Assembly (NCBI RefSeq): GCF_900156315.1 | Contig: NZ_FTNI01000005.1 | Location: 264,167-328,166 of the forward strand | From: Microbispora rosea | GTDB taxonomy: Bacteria > Actinomycetota > Actinomycetes > Streptosporangiales > Streptosporangiaceae | Direction: 5' to 3' | Length of the DNA: 64,000 nt | Part shown: positions 16,058-24,362 of the stretch, in pieces | Layout: each line of letters starts with the position of its first letter | How positions within the stretch are numbered: the stretch's first letter is position 1 | Position numbers and translations under genes: made by a program | The notes under the pieces: model-generated | The model's input: the letters and a program-made list of their open reading frames with translations, nothing else | Told to the model about the DNA's origin: nothing | Database searches by the model: none

Positions 16058-17014
16058 TCAGGCGGGGGTGTCGGGCAGGCAGACGGTGACGGCCTGGGGC
16101 ACGGCTTTGACCGTGATGCGCTTGACCTCGTCGCGGGCTCCCCCGTCCAGTTCGTACGCCATGGGGGTGCGGAGTTTGACCGATACCTTTCTGGCGCGGG
16201 TGATGCGGACGAAGGGGGACTTCTCGGCGTTGCCGGCGCTCATGCGGCCGATGGTGCGGGCCCACTGGATGGGGCCTTCCGCGGTGGAGACGCCGACTTC
16301 GAGCCAGCCGTCGTCGTAGCGGGCGTCTTCGAAGACGTCGATGCCGCCGGTGACGGTGCCGACGTTGCCGACGAGGACGCAGCTGGCGTCGCCCTCGAAC
16401 CAGTCGTTGCCGTCGATTTTGATTTTCATCGGGGTCACGGTGCCGCCGACGTGGCGCAGGCCGGTCCAGATGTAGGCGAGGCGGCCGAGGCGGTCCTTGA
16501 GGCCGCGGTCGGCGTCGGCGATCATCTCGGCGTCGAGGCCGACGCCTGCCATGACGGCGAAGTGCTCGCCGTTGATCTTGCCGAGGTCGAGTCTGGCGCG
16601 GCGGCCCTCGAAGCCGATGCGTACGGCCTCGGGGAGGTCTTCGGGGATGCCGAGGTTGCGGGCGAGGAGGTTGGCGGTGCCGGCGGGGACGATGGCGATG
16701 GCGGCGTCGCTGCCGGCGAGGGCGTCGACGCAGCGTTGCACGGTGCCGTCGCCGCCCCAGAGGAAGAACAGCTCGGCGCCGTCCTTGAGCGCCTGGCGGA
16801 CCTTCTTGGGGGCCTTCTTGCTCTTGGGGACCTCGTACCAGAGCAGGTCGCCGACGTCGTAGCCGGCGATGAGCTTGCGGAGCTCGTCGAGGCCGCCGCC
16901 GACGGTCTTCTTGCGGTGTGCGATGACGGCGACGCGGGGTGGTGCCGGGGTTCGGGGGGTGGCGGGCGCGGCGGCGTGATCGTCCGCGGGCCGCCGGTCA
17001 GCGGATTTCACCAT
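16058..17014 (-). CDS. Diacylglycerol/sphingosine kinase-like (DAGK catalytic domain) protein
   Basis: 318 residues. The nucleotide-binding motif GGDGTVQR (about 87-94) and PAGTANLLARNLGIP are characteristic of the DAGK/YegS/CERK lipid kinase family; FAVMAGVGLDAEMI and the C-terminal beta-sandwich with VELDGG-like YELDGGARDEV follow. Phosphorylation of a lipid such as diacylglycerol or undecaprenol at the membrane is inferred. The chosen ATG 17014 leaves a 25-residue Ala/Pro/Asp-rich N-terminus before RVAVIAHRKKT; the true start could lie slightly downstream. The DUF3224 gene lies just upstream on the same strand, 29 bp away. Confidence 0.85.
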   Translation of the reverse strand: MVKSADRRPADDHAAAPATPRTPAPPRVAVIAHRKKTVGGGLDELRKLIAGYDVGDLLWYEVPKSKKAPKKVRQALKDGAELFFLWGGDGTVQRCVDALAGSDAAIAIVPAGTANLLARNLGIPEDLPEAVRIGFEGRRARLDLGKINGEHFAVMAGVGLDAEMIADADRGLKDRLGRLAYIWTGLRHVGGTVTPMKIKIDGNDWFEGDASCVLVGNVGTVTGGIDVFEDARYDDGWLEVGVSTAEGPIQWARTIGRMSAGNAEKSPFVRITRARKVSVKLRTPMAYELDGGARDEVKRITVKAVPQAVTVCLPDTPA

Positions 17015-17043
17015 GGACCGGCGGCTACCCGGATGGGGGGCGG

Positions 17044-17439
17044 TTAGGCCTCGGGGAGGGTGTAGTCGAGGAGGTAGTGGTGGCCGTCGTCCACGCGGAT
17101 GGCGCCTTCGCCGGTGAGGTCGGCCAGTTCGCCGGTGCCGCTGGTGGGGACGATCTGCCATTTCATCCACTGTTCGCCGTTGTGGCTGCCGGCGCTGTGC
17201 TGGAGGGTGAAGGTGCCCTTGCGGCCGTGGAGGGTGCCGTCGAAGTGTTCGACGCCGACGTAGGCGGCGGGGCCTTGGGGGGTGACGACGGTGAGGATCT
17301 CGGTGGTGCTGGTGCCGACGAGGTCGCCGTGGAAGGTCTTGGTGATGTGGTTGCGGCCGAAGGTGGCGCCTTCCTTGTCCTCGGTGGCCAGTTCGGTCCA
17401 GTTGGTGATGTCGAAGGTGCCGGTGGCGTGTCCGTTCAT
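17044..17439 (-). CDS. DUF3224 domain protein
   Basis: 131 residues, matching the DUF3224 family (small beta-barrel): GTFDITNWTE at the N-terminus, TFGRNHITKTFHGDLVGTSTTEILT, FDGTLHGRKGTFTLQHSAG and a C-terminal ADLTGEGAIRVDDGHHYLLDYTL. Function unknown in the family; no catalytic residues can be named. It shares direction with the lipid-kinase-like gene and probably its transcript. Confidence 0.82.
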   Translation of the reverse strand: MNGHATGTFDITNWTELATEDKEGATFGRNHITKTFHGDLVGTSTTEILTVVTPQGPAAYVGVEHFDGTLHGRKGTFTLQHSAGSHNGEQWMKWQIVPTSGTGELADLTGEGAIRVDDGHHYLLDYTLPEA

Positions 17440-17528
17440 GGGTCCAGGGTGCCGCGTGTTCCTGTCATCTGCTGTCAGGTAGGGCGATGTCCGATGGGTG
17501 AGCGGAAGGAGAAAGTTAGGCGAATGCC

Positions 17529-18452
17529 GTGAAGCCCGCCACTTTGCAGCCGTTCATGACAGATGATCGGAGGCATGGGTTTTCCCCGACCGGCCGTCCC
17601 GGTCCTCGCGGGCCGGTCCGTCCAAGCCCGTTCGTCGCGATGCTGATCTCCCCCTTCCCTTCCCAGGAGGGCCGCAGGACCGCGTACAAGGTGTTCGGGT
17701 CGGCCGCGACCGCTCCGCGCCGGGCGCGCGCGTTCGTGCGGTGCCAGTTGCGGGGGTGGGAGCTCGCGGATCTGGCCGAGACGGCGGAGCTGGTCGTGTC
17801 CGAGCTGGTGACGAACGCGGTGCGGGCGACGGACGCCGTGGTCAGCCCGCCGATGGCCTCGTCGATGTTCCCGGTGGCCCTGCGTACGGTGGCGTTGCGG
17901 GTGCGGGTGGCGTCGGGACGGCCCAGCCTGTTCATCGAGGTGTGGGACGTCAGCGACCGTGACCCGGTGCCGCACGGCGAGGCGGGGAGCGAGCTGGGGG
18001 GTGAGCTGGGCGAGAGCGGCCGGGGGCTCGTGCTGGTCGGCAGCCTGGCCCGGCGCTGGGGTCATTACTCGGCGCCGGATCGCGGCAAGATCGTGTGGTG
18101 TGAGCTGGCCATCTCTCCGGTGGAGGGGGCGCGCTCGCCGGGGGCGGCGGGTGCTCCGGCCGCCGGTTCCGTACCGGGCGGGAGGCCGGGTCCGGCGGCG
18201 GTTCCGGCGGCGGTTCCGGCGGCGGTTCCGGCGGCGGGTCAGCAGGGTACGGATCGGCAGGCTGCGGCGGTCCCGGTCGCCGCTGAGGGAGCGTCCGCCG
18301 GAACGTCTGCGGGGACGGCTACGGGGACGCTGCCGCGGCGGGTGCGGCGGCACCCGGTGGGCGCGCGGGACGACGGTCCGGACGAGGCGACGCTGCTGCG
18401 GGTGCTGGAGGGCCTGCGGGCCCTGGACGTGTCCGGGCCCGACCGCGGCTGA
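17529..18452 (+). CDS. RsbW-like ATP-binding protein (HATPase_c_2) with low-complexity tail
   Basis: 307 residues from a GTG at 17529; ATGs at 17556 and 17640 are alternative starts, and no start has a clean ribosome-binding site. The GHKL ATPase domain shows the N-box ELVVSELVTNAVRAT and a G-box SGRGLVLVGSLARRWG, as in anti-sigma/serine kinase proteins that phosphorylate anti-sigma antagonists. Residues about 205-290 are Ala/Pro/Gly-rich and include four PAAV/PAAG units encoded by a 12-bp tandem repeat near 18197-18238. No partner antagonist or sigma gene lies next to it. Confidence 0.78.
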   Translation: MKPATLQPFMTDDRRHGFSPTGRPGPRGPVRPSPFVAMLISPFPSQEGRRTAYKVFGSAATAPRRARAFVRCQLRGWELADLAETAELVVSELVTNAVRATDAVVSPPMASSMFPVALRTVALRVRVASGRPSLFIEVWDVSDRDPVPHGEAGSELGGELGESGRGLVLVGSLARRWGHYSAPDRGKIVWCELAISPVEGARSPGAAGAPAAGSVPGGRPGPAAVPAAVPAAVPAAGQQGTDRQAAAVPVAAEGASAGTSAGTATGTLPRRVRRHPVGARDDGPDEATLLRVLEGLRALDVSGPDRG

Positions 18453-18454
18453 TC

Positions 18455-18473
18455 CCCCGGCGGATGCCCGGGG
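18455..18473. terminator. Small hairpin between convergent genes
   Basis: CCCCGG (18455-18460) and CCGGGG (18468-18473) flank a 7-nt loop directly after the RsbW-like gene and facing the universal stress gene. Confidence 0.4.
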
Positions 18474-18497
18474 AATGCGCGGGGAATGCGCGGCGGG

Positions 18498-18947
18498 TCA
18501 GGGGACGACGGTGACCGGCCAGCGGCCGGTGCGGACCAGGCGGAGCGCGACCGAGCCGATGAAGCGGTGGCCGGCCTGGGTGGAGGCTCCCACCACGACC
18601 GCGTCCGCCTTGATCTCGTCGGCGATCCTGGCCAGGACGCCGGCGGCGTCGCCGTGCTCGGTGCGGAAGGTGTAGTCGACACGGGAGTGAGCGGTCTGGA
18701 CGAAGTGCTCCACTTGCGCGCGCAGGTCCGCGGCGACCTCCTCCCCCGCCTCGATCACCGATGCCGACGCGGCCGGCACCATCGTGCTGATCGCTCCGGG
18801 GTTGGTGACGTAGACGAGGACGACGTGCGAACCCTGGCGGCGGGCGAGGCCCCAGGCGTAGGCGGCGGCACGTAGGGAGGTCTCCGAGCCGTCGATGCCG
18901 ACGAGGATCACTCGCGGGCCGTCGGTGCCCAGCTCGAACGTGTTCAC
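18498..18947 (-). CDS. Universal stress protein (UspA family)
   Basis: 149 residues. Begins VNTFELGTDGPRVILVGIDGSETSLRAAAYAWGLARRQGSHVVLVYV and ends ADAVVVGASTQAGHRFIGSVALRLVRTGRWPVTVVP. The ATP-binding Usp signature G-2x-G-9x-G(S/T) is recognisable in VVGASTQAGHRFIGSVA. Role: stress-inducible ATP-binding regulator in the cytoplasm. The GTG at 18947 is chosen because TACCCT lies exactly 7 nt upstream and the longer in-frame extension is Arg/Pro-rich noise; this predicts a leaderless message. Confidence 0.85.
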   Translation of the reverse strand: MNTFELGTDGPRVILVGIDGSETSLRAAAYAWGLARRQGSHVVLVYVTNPGAISTMVPAASASVIEAGEEVAADLRAQVEHFVQTAHSRVDYTFRTEHGDAAGVLARIADEIKADAVVVGASTQAGHRFIGSVALRLVRTGRWPVTVVP

Positions 18948-18954
18948 GCAAGTC

Positions 18955-18960
18955 AGGGTA
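18955..18960 (-). promoter_or_regulatory. Putative -10 box for universal stress gene
   Basis: TACCCT on the minus strand ends 7 nt before the GTG start at 18947, consistent with a leaderless transcript. Confidence 0.42.
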
Positions 18961-19092
18961 CGGCCACGCGGGGGCGGCCGCATCCGGGCCCGAGCCCGGG
19001 GCGGCCCAGGAAGGATCGGGTGGCGGTGCGACGGCTGCGGCGGGGAGGCGGGGAGGCGGCGCAGGGCCCGGCCGGGGGGCACGGATAACCTG

Positions 19093-19123
19093 TTGTGGAA
19101 ATGTCGGGGCCGTTGGTTAGGGT
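19093..19123 (+). promoter_or_regulatory. Putative promoter of the DrrA-like operon
   Basis: TTGTGG (19093-19098) and TAGGGT (19118-19123) are separated by 19 nt; the -10-like box ends 8 nt before the GTG start at 19132, again suggesting a leaderless transcript. The spacing is slightly long. Confidence 0.4.
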
Positions 19124-19131
19124 CTCGGATT

Positions 19132-20067
19132 GTGGCCGATCAACCTTTGATCTACGCGCGTGGCCTGGTCAAACGCTTCGGGGAGTTCACCGCCGTCAAC
19201 GGGATCGACCTCGACGTGGCGCCGGGTGAGGCGTTCGGTTTCCTCGGGCCCAACGGGGCCGGCAAGTCGTCGACCATGCGGATGATCGGGTGCGTGTCCA
19301 CGCCGACCGCCGGGGAGCTGCGGATCCTGGGCATGGACGCGGTGCACGACGGGCCGAGGATCCGCGCGCGCCTGGGGGTGTGCCCGCAGCTGGACAATCT
19401 TGATCCCGACCTGACGGTGCGGGAGAACCTGGTGACGTACGCCCGCTATTTCGGGCTGTCGCGGGCGGAGAGCCGCAGGCGGGCCGACGAGTTGCTGGAG
19501 TTCGTGCAGCTCGGCGACCGCGCGGGCGGGAAGGTCGAGCCGCTGTCGGGGGGCATGAAGCGGCGGCTGACGATCGCGCGGGCGATGGTGAACGATCCTG
19601 ATCTGGTGCTGCTCGACGAGCCGACGACGGGGCTGGACCCGCAGGCCCGTCACCTGTTGTGGGAGCGGTTGTTCCGGCTCAAGCAGCGGGGCACCACGCT
19701 GGTGCTGACGACGCACTACATGGACGAGGCCGAGCAGCTGTGCGACCGGCTGGTCGTGATGGACGGCGGCAGGATCGTGGCGGAGGGGTCGCCGAGGTCG
19801 CTGATCGAGACCTACTCGACGGCCGAGGTGGTCGAGTTGCGGTTCCCCGGCATGCCCGAGGTGGGGCCGCGATACGCGGCGGCGCTGGAGGGGGTGGGCA
19901 AGCGGGTCGATCCGCTGCCGGACAGGGTGCTGGTCTACGTGGACGACGGCGACGCCGCGCTCGCCGAGATCCAGCGGCGCGGTCTGGAGCCGACGAGCGT
20001 GCTGGTGCGGCGGTCGACGCTGGAGGATGTGTTCCTCCATCTGACGGGCCGGACGTTGGTGGACTGA
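19132..20067 (+). CDS. ABC transporter ATP-binding protein (DrrA/NodI-like)
   Basis: 311 residues from GTG 19132. Walker A GPNGAGKSS (about 39-47), LDNLDPDLTVRENL (typical of NodI/DrrA ATPases), signature LSGGMKRR (about 138), Walker B LVLLDEP, D-loop TTGLDPQARH and switch TTHYMDEAEQL. The C-terminal extension is standard for daunorubicin-resistance-type ATPases. It is followed after 1 bp by two permease genes, giving a complete ABC-2 exporter operon. Substrate not predictable. The upstream extension of the frame is discarded because it overlaps the divergent stress gene. Confidence 0.93.
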   Translation: MADQPLIYARGLVKRFGEFTAVNGIDLDVAPGEAFGFLGPNGAGKSSTMRMIGCVSTPTAGELRILGMDAVHDGPRIRARLGVCPQLDNLDPDLTVRENLVTYARYFGLSRAESRRRADELLEFVQLGDRAGGKVEPLSGGMKRRLTIARAMVNDPDLVLLDEPTTGLDPQARHLLWERLFRLKQRGTTLVLTTHYMDEAEQLCDRLVVMDGGRIVAEGSPRSLIETYSTAEVVELRFPGMPEVGPRYAAALEGVGKRVDPLPDRVLVYVDDGDAALAEIQRRGLEPTSVLVRRSTLEDVFLHLTGRTLVD

Positions 20068-20068
20068 G

Positions 20069-20842
20069 ATGGCCGTGACCCACGGGGTGCATCCGACGAT
20101 CGCGGTGCTGGAGCGGCACCTGACCCTCTACCGGCGGCTGTGGCAGGCGTCGGTGTTCTCCTCGTTCCTGCTGCCGGTGCTGTTCCTGCTGAGCATCGGC
20201 ATCGGTGTGGGGAGCTATGTCGGCAGGGTGCAGGGGGTCGACTACCTGTCGTGGATCGTGCCGGGCGTGCTCGCGTCGACGGCCTTCCAGATCGCGGTGG
20301 GTGAGTCGACCTTTTCGGTGCTGGGCGACTTCAAGTGGGTCAGGGCCTATCACGCGATGCGGGCCACGCCGGTGGGGCCGATGGACATGGTCCGGGGGCA
20401 TCTGCTCTATCTGGTCTTCCGGGTGACGATCGCGGTCGTGGCCTTCCTGGTCGTGGTGGTGTTCTTCGGCGGGCTGCACTCGCCGTGGGCGCTGGTCACC
20501 CCGCTGGTGTGCGCCTTGCTGACGGTGTCGGTGGCGGCGCCGGTGACGGCGTTCGCCGCCACGATCGACCACGACAGTTATTTCTCCCTGGTGTTTCGGC
20601 TGGTGGCTCTTCCTTCGACGTTGTTCGCGGGGGTGTTCTTCCCGGTCGAGCAGCTCACGCCGGTGTTTCGCCCGCTGGCGTACGCCTCGCCGTTGTGGCA
20701 TGCGGTGGAGCTGTGCCGGGCGGCGACGCTCGGCGCGGCCCCGGCCTGGCCGGTTCCGGCGCATGCCGCCTATCTGCTGGTGTGGGCGGCGGCGGGTCTT
20801 TTCCTGGCGGTTCGGGCGTTCCGCCGGAGGCTGGAGGACTGA
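20069..20842 (+). CDS. ABC-2 transporter permease 1 (DrrB/NodJ-like)
   Basis: 257 residues, six hydrophobic segments. GIGVGSYVGRVQGVDYLSWIVPGVLASTAFQ and AYHAMRATPVGPMDMVRG are typical ABC-2 membrane-domain sequences (NodJ-like). The start ATG is 1 bp after the ATPase stop and the stop overlaps the next start (TGATG), so the three genes are translationally coupled. Confidence 0.88.
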   Translation: MAVTHGVHPTIAVLERHLTLYRRLWQASVFSSFLLPVLFLLSIGIGVGSYVGRVQGVDYLSWIVPGVLASTAFQIAVGESTFSVLGDFKWVRAYHAMRATPVGPMDMVRGHLLYLVFRVTIAVVAFLVVVVFFGGLHSPWALVTPLVCALLTVSVAAPVTAFAATIDHDSYFSLVFRLVALPSTLFAGVFFPVEQLTPVFRPLAYASPLWHAVELCRAATLGAAPAWPVPAHAAYLLVWAAAGLFLAVRAFRRRLED

Positions 20843-21642
20843 TGGTGACGACGCTGGTGGCGTCCCGGGTCTCCCCCGGCCGGGTGGGCGCCGTAATCGG
20901 TCGCAACGTGGGGGCGCTGCGCTCCGGGCCGTCGTACTGGATCGTGCTGCTGTCGGGCTTCTTCGAGCCGCTGCTGTACCTGCTGTCGATCGGTGTCGGC
21001 GTGGGCGCGCTGGTCGGTGATCTGACGGTGGACGGGCGGACCATGTCGTACGCGTCGTTCGTCGCGCCGGCGATGCTGGCGGTGTCGGCGATGTCGGGGG
21101 CGCTGGCCGAGACGACGTACAACTTCTTTTTCAAGCTGAAATACATGAAGACGTTCGAGGCGGTGCTGGCGACGCCGGTGCGGCCCGCCGAAGTCGCGGT
21201 GGGCGAGCTGGTGTGGGCGATCGTCCGGGGTTCGCTCTACACCGTGATCTTCCTGGTCGTGATGGTGGCGATGGGGCTGACGGAGCCCGGCTGGGCGTTG
21301 GCCGCGTTTCCGGCGACCGTGCTGGTGGGGCTGGCCTTCGGCGGGCTGGGGATGGCCGTCAGCACGTTGATGCGCGGCTGGCAGGACTTCGACCTGATGG
21401 GCACCGGGCAGTTCGCGTTGTTCCTGTTCTCCGGGACGTTCTCCCCCGTGCAGGATTATCCGGTCGGGGTCGAGGTGCTGATCCAGCTCACGCCGCTCTA
21501 CCACGCGGTGGAGCTGGTGCGGGGCCTGTGCATGGGAGTGCTGGGGTGGGGGCTGCTGGGGCATGCGGTCTACCTGGTCGTGCTGGCCGGGGCGGGGGTC
21601 TGGTTCGCCTCCCGGCGCCTGACCCGGGTCCTGTGTGACTGA
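20842..21642 (+). CDS. ABC-2 transporter permease 2 (DrrB/NodJ-like)
   Basis: 266 residues, six hydrophobic segments, visibly paralogous to the preceding permease: FFEPLLYLLSIGVGVGALVG, YASFVAPAMLAVSAMSGALAETTYNFFFKLKYMKTFEAVLATPVRPAEVAVGEL, and a final FSGTFSPVQDYP...LTPLYHAVELVRGL corresponding to permease 1's FFPVEQLTP...SPLWHAVELCRA. The two subunits probably form a heterodimeric channel. Start ATG overlaps the previous stop. Confidence 0.9.
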   Translation: MVTTLVASRVSPGRVGAVIGRNVGALRSGPSYWIVLLSGFFEPLLYLLSIGVGVGALVGDLTVDGRTMSYASFVAPAMLAVSAMSGALAETTYNFFFKLKYMKTFEAVLATPVRPAEVAVGELVWAIVRGSLYTVIFLVVMVAMGLTEPGWALAAFPATVLVGLAFGGLGMAVSTLMRGWQDFDLMGTGQFALFLFSGTFSPVQDYPVGVEVLIQLTPLYHAVELVRGLCMGVLGWGLLGHAVYLVVLAGAGVWFASRRLTRVLCD

Positions 21643-21681
21643 CGGCGGGTGCGGGGTCGACTCGCGGCCCCGCACCCGCCG
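21643..21681. terminator. Strong bidirectional terminator
   Basis: CGGCGGGTGCGGGG (21643-21656) and CCCCGCACCCGCCG (21668-21681) form a perfect 14-bp stem with an 11-nt loop immediately after the permease 2 stop, facing the convergent AlkZ-like gene. Confidence 0.8.
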
Positions 21682-21693
21682 GTGCCCGGGCGC

Positions 21694-22806
21694 TCAGGCG
21701 GATGACGCGTCGATCTGCACGCGGTCGCTGTCGCCGTCCGACAGGAACGACGCCAGCGACCGCCCCTCCTCGGTCACGGCGGCGCGGTCGGATCGGGACA
21801 GGCGGCGCAGCGGGGTGACGGTCACGGTGCCGGTGCCGGTGCCGGCGGTGAGGTTCCAGGTCGCGGCGACCCGGCCGTCCACCAGGACGACGCGGGCGCC
21901 GGCGACCGACAGGCCGCGGTGGGCGTCGTCGACGATGCGGCTGCGGTCGTGGTAGCCGAGGATCGCGTTGTCGAACGCCGGCAGGAAGCGCACGGGCGCG
22001 GGGGTGCCGGGGTCGGGACGCGGCGCGCCGGGCAGGTCCAGCAGTTGCCGGCCCCGTTCGTCGCGGAAGGCGATGAGTTCTTCGCGTACGGCTTCGACCG
22101 CGGCGGGCAGCCCGGCCAGTCCGCACCAGGCGCGCAGGTCGGCGGACGCGGCGGGCCCGAAGGCGGCCAGATAGCGGCGGACCAGCGCCCGCCCGGCCTG
22201 GTCGGATCCGTCCGGGGAGAGCGGGGCGATGTCGCGTCCCAGCCATGCGGCGAGGGGAAGGTTGCGTACCCCTGCTTTGGCGCGCCACAGTCCGCGCGGG
22301 GGCAGCTGGGCCATGGGGATGAGCGCGGCGACGAGCAGCTCGCCCAGGGCCCGGCGCGGCGGCGCGGGCCGGCGGCCGGTGAGCGCGTCGACGAGTTCGG
22401 CCATCGTGCGGGGCCGTCCGTCGGCCATGACCTCCCGGCCGGCCGCCGCCACCTCGTCCGGATCGAGCCCGGCCAGTTCACGGCGGTAGGTGGTCAGCAC
22501 CCGCCGGCGCAGCATGGCGTCGTGCCGGGCACGCCAGGCCAGCGCGTCGCCGGCGGTGACGAGGTGGACGGTGCGGCGCATCAGGTGGGTGCGCACCACG
22601 TCCCGTCCGGTCAGCAGGCCGTCCAGGGCCGCGGGGCGGAAGGCGCGCACCCGCGACCACAGCCCGGCGAACGGCTCCTGCGGTTCCTGTGCCTGCATGC
22701 CGCACAGGTGCGCGACGACGCCGAGGACCGGTGTGTCGGTGCGGTCGAGCAGGAACTGCCGGGCGAGCGTGGCACGGTTGAGCGCGCGGCTGTCGAGGAC
22801 CGTCAT
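21694..22806 (-). CDS. AlkZ-like DNA glycosylase / winged-helix protein (HTH_42)
   Basis: 370 residues. N-terminal RATLARQFLLDR...LGVVAHLCGMQAQEP and VRTHLMRRTVHLVTAGDALAW are characteristic of the HTH_42/YcaQ/AlkZ family. The Q38-A-Q40 triplet matches the QxQ catalytic motif of AlkZ, which unhooks interstrand crosslinks of certain natural products; YcaQ-type members carry QxD. Three tandem winged-helix segments are expected. It follows the defective aldo/keto reductase gene by 4 bp on the same strand. A role in repairing alkylated DNA is inferred from the motif only. Confidence 0.8.
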   Translation of the reverse strand: MTVLDSRALNRATLARQFLLDRTDTPVLGVVAHLCGMQAQEPQEPFAGLWSRVRAFRPAALDGLLTGRDVVRTHLMRRTVHLVTAGDALAWRARHDAMLRRRVLTTYRRELAGLDPDEVAAAGREVMADGRPRTMAELVDALTGRRPAPPRRALGELLVAALIPMAQLPPRGLWRAKAGVRNLPLAAWLGRDIAPLSPDGSDQAGRALVRRYLAAFGPAASADLRAWCGLAGLPAAVEAVREELIAFRDERGRQLLDLPGAPRPDPGTPAPVRFLPAFDNAILGYHDRSRIVDDAHRGLSVAGARVVLVDGRVAATWNLTAGTGTGTVTVTPLRRLSRSDRAAVTEEGRSLASFLSDGDSDRVQIDASSA

Positions 22807-22810
22807 GGTG

Positions 22811-23602
22811 TCAGGCCACGGCCCGGTCGTCGGCTGGGCGCCTGCGCAGCGCCGGGTGCGTGACAGCCGGCGGGTCGTAGGAGATGTCGAGGGGGCCGAC
22901 GTCGGTCCCGGGCGGGACGATCTCGTCGATCTTGTCGAGGATGTCGTCGCCGAGTGTGATGGCGGCGCCCGCCAGCAGGTCCTCGAGTTGTTCCATGGTG
23001 CGGGGGCCGATGATGGCTGCGCTGATGCCGGGGTGGGTGGTGGCGAAGGCCATCGCCATGTGGGCCAGGGGCATGCCGGCGTCTTGTGCCACGGCGATGA
23101 GCTGTTCGACGGCGTCGAGCTTGCGCTCGTCGGTCAGGTGCTTGGGCACCCAGTGCATCCTGGCGTTGTCCTCGCGGGGGGCGCCCTTGCGGTAGCGGCC
23201 GCTCAGCAGACCCGACGACAGGGGGCCCCACACCAGCACGCCCAGGCCGTAGCGCCGGCAGACGGGCAGGACCTCTCGCTCGATCCCGCGGTTGAGGATG
23301 GAGTACGTCGGCTGCTCGGTGCGCAGCCGGTGCAGAGCACGCCGTTCGGACACCCACTGCGCCTCGACGATCTCCGAGGGCGGCAGGTTCGAGGAGCCGA
23401 TGGCGCGGACCTTGCCGACGATCACCTCGGTCTCGCTGTAGCCGTACACGTCGGCGGTGTCGACGAAGTTGATGCCGGCGTCCAGCGCCCGGTGGGTCAT
23501 GCGGACGCAGTCGTCGTGGTCGGGGTTGCCCAGTGGGCCGAACATCATGGTGCCCAGGCAGTAGGCGCTGACCTCGATGCCGGTTCGCCCCAGCTCGCGC
23601 AT
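22811..23602 (-). pseudogene. Aldo/keto reductase with internal in-frame deletion
   Basis: 263 residues versus about 330 for the family. It starts normally (MRELGRTGIEVSAYCLGTMMFG, then FVDTADVYGYSETEVIVGK) but jumps directly into VRAIGSSNLPPSEIVEAQWV, a segment that in relatives comes about 75-80 residues later. The missing block carries the catalytic Lys (VVLATK) and His (YQIHR). The Asp and Tyr of DTADVY and the C-terminal cofactor-binding half remain. The join falls where both sides read GK, suggesting recombination between short repeats. The reading frame is intact, so a product may be made, but reductase activity is unlikely. Same strand as the AlkZ-like gene, 4 bp apart. Confidence 0.8.
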
Positions 23603-23640
23603 TCTCACAGTGGTCCGATTCCTCTTCGATTCAGGGAAGC

Positions 23641-23683
23641 GGAGGGGTGCGGCAGACGGGCGGACGCCCCGCCGCACCCCTCC
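23641..23683 (-). terminator. Terminator downstream of VOC gene
   Basis: GGAGGGGTGCGGC (23641-23653) and GCCGCACCCCTCC (23671-23683) make a perfect 13-bp stem located 24 nt past the VOC stop codon on the minus strand. Confidence 0.72.
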
Positions 23684-23706
23684 TCCGCGGGGGAGGTCAG
23701 CCGTAC

Positions 23707-24129
23707 TCAGCCGTTGTACGGCGCCGCGACGTCCAGGACCCAGACGACGCCGAAGCGGTCCTTGAGCATGCCGTAGAGCGGCGCCCACTGCGCGGGGGCC
23801 AGCGGCTGCACGATGGTCGCGCCGACGGCCAGCTTGCCCCAGAGGGAGGTGAGCTCGTCGGTGTCGTCGCCGCGTACGGAGACGAAGACGGCGTTCTCGC
23901 CCGGGTTCCACGGTGTGCGGGAGGGCACGTCGTAGGCCATGACGTGGAAGCCGTTCCCCGCGACCACCTGGCCCCACATCACCCAGTCCGCCTCGTCCGG
24001 GTTCTGCACGCTGCCCGCGTCCTTGTAGGTGACGGCGACGACGTCCCCGCCGAAGACGGAGTGATAGAAGTCGAGCGCCGCGCGGGCGTCGCCGCGGAAG
24101 TTCAGGTGGGTCGTGGTGGTGATGGACAT
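23707..24129 (-). CDS. PhnB-like VOC protein
   Basis: 140 residues: THLNFRGDARAALDFYHSVFGGDVVAVTYKD, then FHVMAYDVPSRTPWNPGENAVFVSVRGDDTDELTSLWGKLAVGA and FGVVWVLDVAAPYNG. This is the PhnB/3-demethylubiquinone-methyltransferase-like branch of the VOC superfamily; these proteins are common partners of YafY/WYL regulators. It diverges from such a regulator at 24363, which probably controls it. Catalytic function unknown. Confidence 0.85.
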   Translation of the reverse strand: MSITTTTHLNFRGDARAALDFYHSVFGGDVVAVTYKDAGSVQNPDEADWVMWGQVVAGNGFHVMAYDVPSRTPWNPGENAVFVSVRGDDTDELTSLWGKLAVGATIVQPLAPAQWAPLYGMLKDRFGVVWVLDVAAPYNG

Positions 24130-24328
24130 GATGACTCCCAGCTTTCGATCATTCGGGCAAGCGCCGGACGAGCTCGTGTCGGAAGCGGCCGGGCGGTGTG
24201 CCGCTTCGGCGACGGCGCTCCGGGCGATCGCCGCTGTCGTCCGTCCCCCCTGTCCGGGAGGATGGTGACCTGCGGTGATCGTGCTTCTGTTCGACTCGGT
24301 CGGTGTCGACGACCGCAGGGTTCCACGG

Positions 24329-24353
24329 GTAGAGGACAGGAAGGGTCCTCTAC
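24329..24353. promoter_or_regulatory. Operator: 9-bp perfect inverted repeat before WYL regulator
   Basis: GTAGAGGAC-N7-GTCCTCTAC, 10 bp upstream of the regulator's ATG and between it and the divergent PhnB-like gene. Its core AGGAC-N7-GTCCT is shared exactly with the operator at 43118-43144, next to the paralogous WYL regulator. Confidence 0.75.
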
Positions 24354-24362
24354 TGGAGCAGG

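Noticed and set aside
15836..17047. 403-codon plus-strand frame, Gly/Val/Asp-rich
   Set aside because: Repetitive GDGVDADVA-type sequence is the antisense image of the lipid-kinase-like gene, with no initiation signal.
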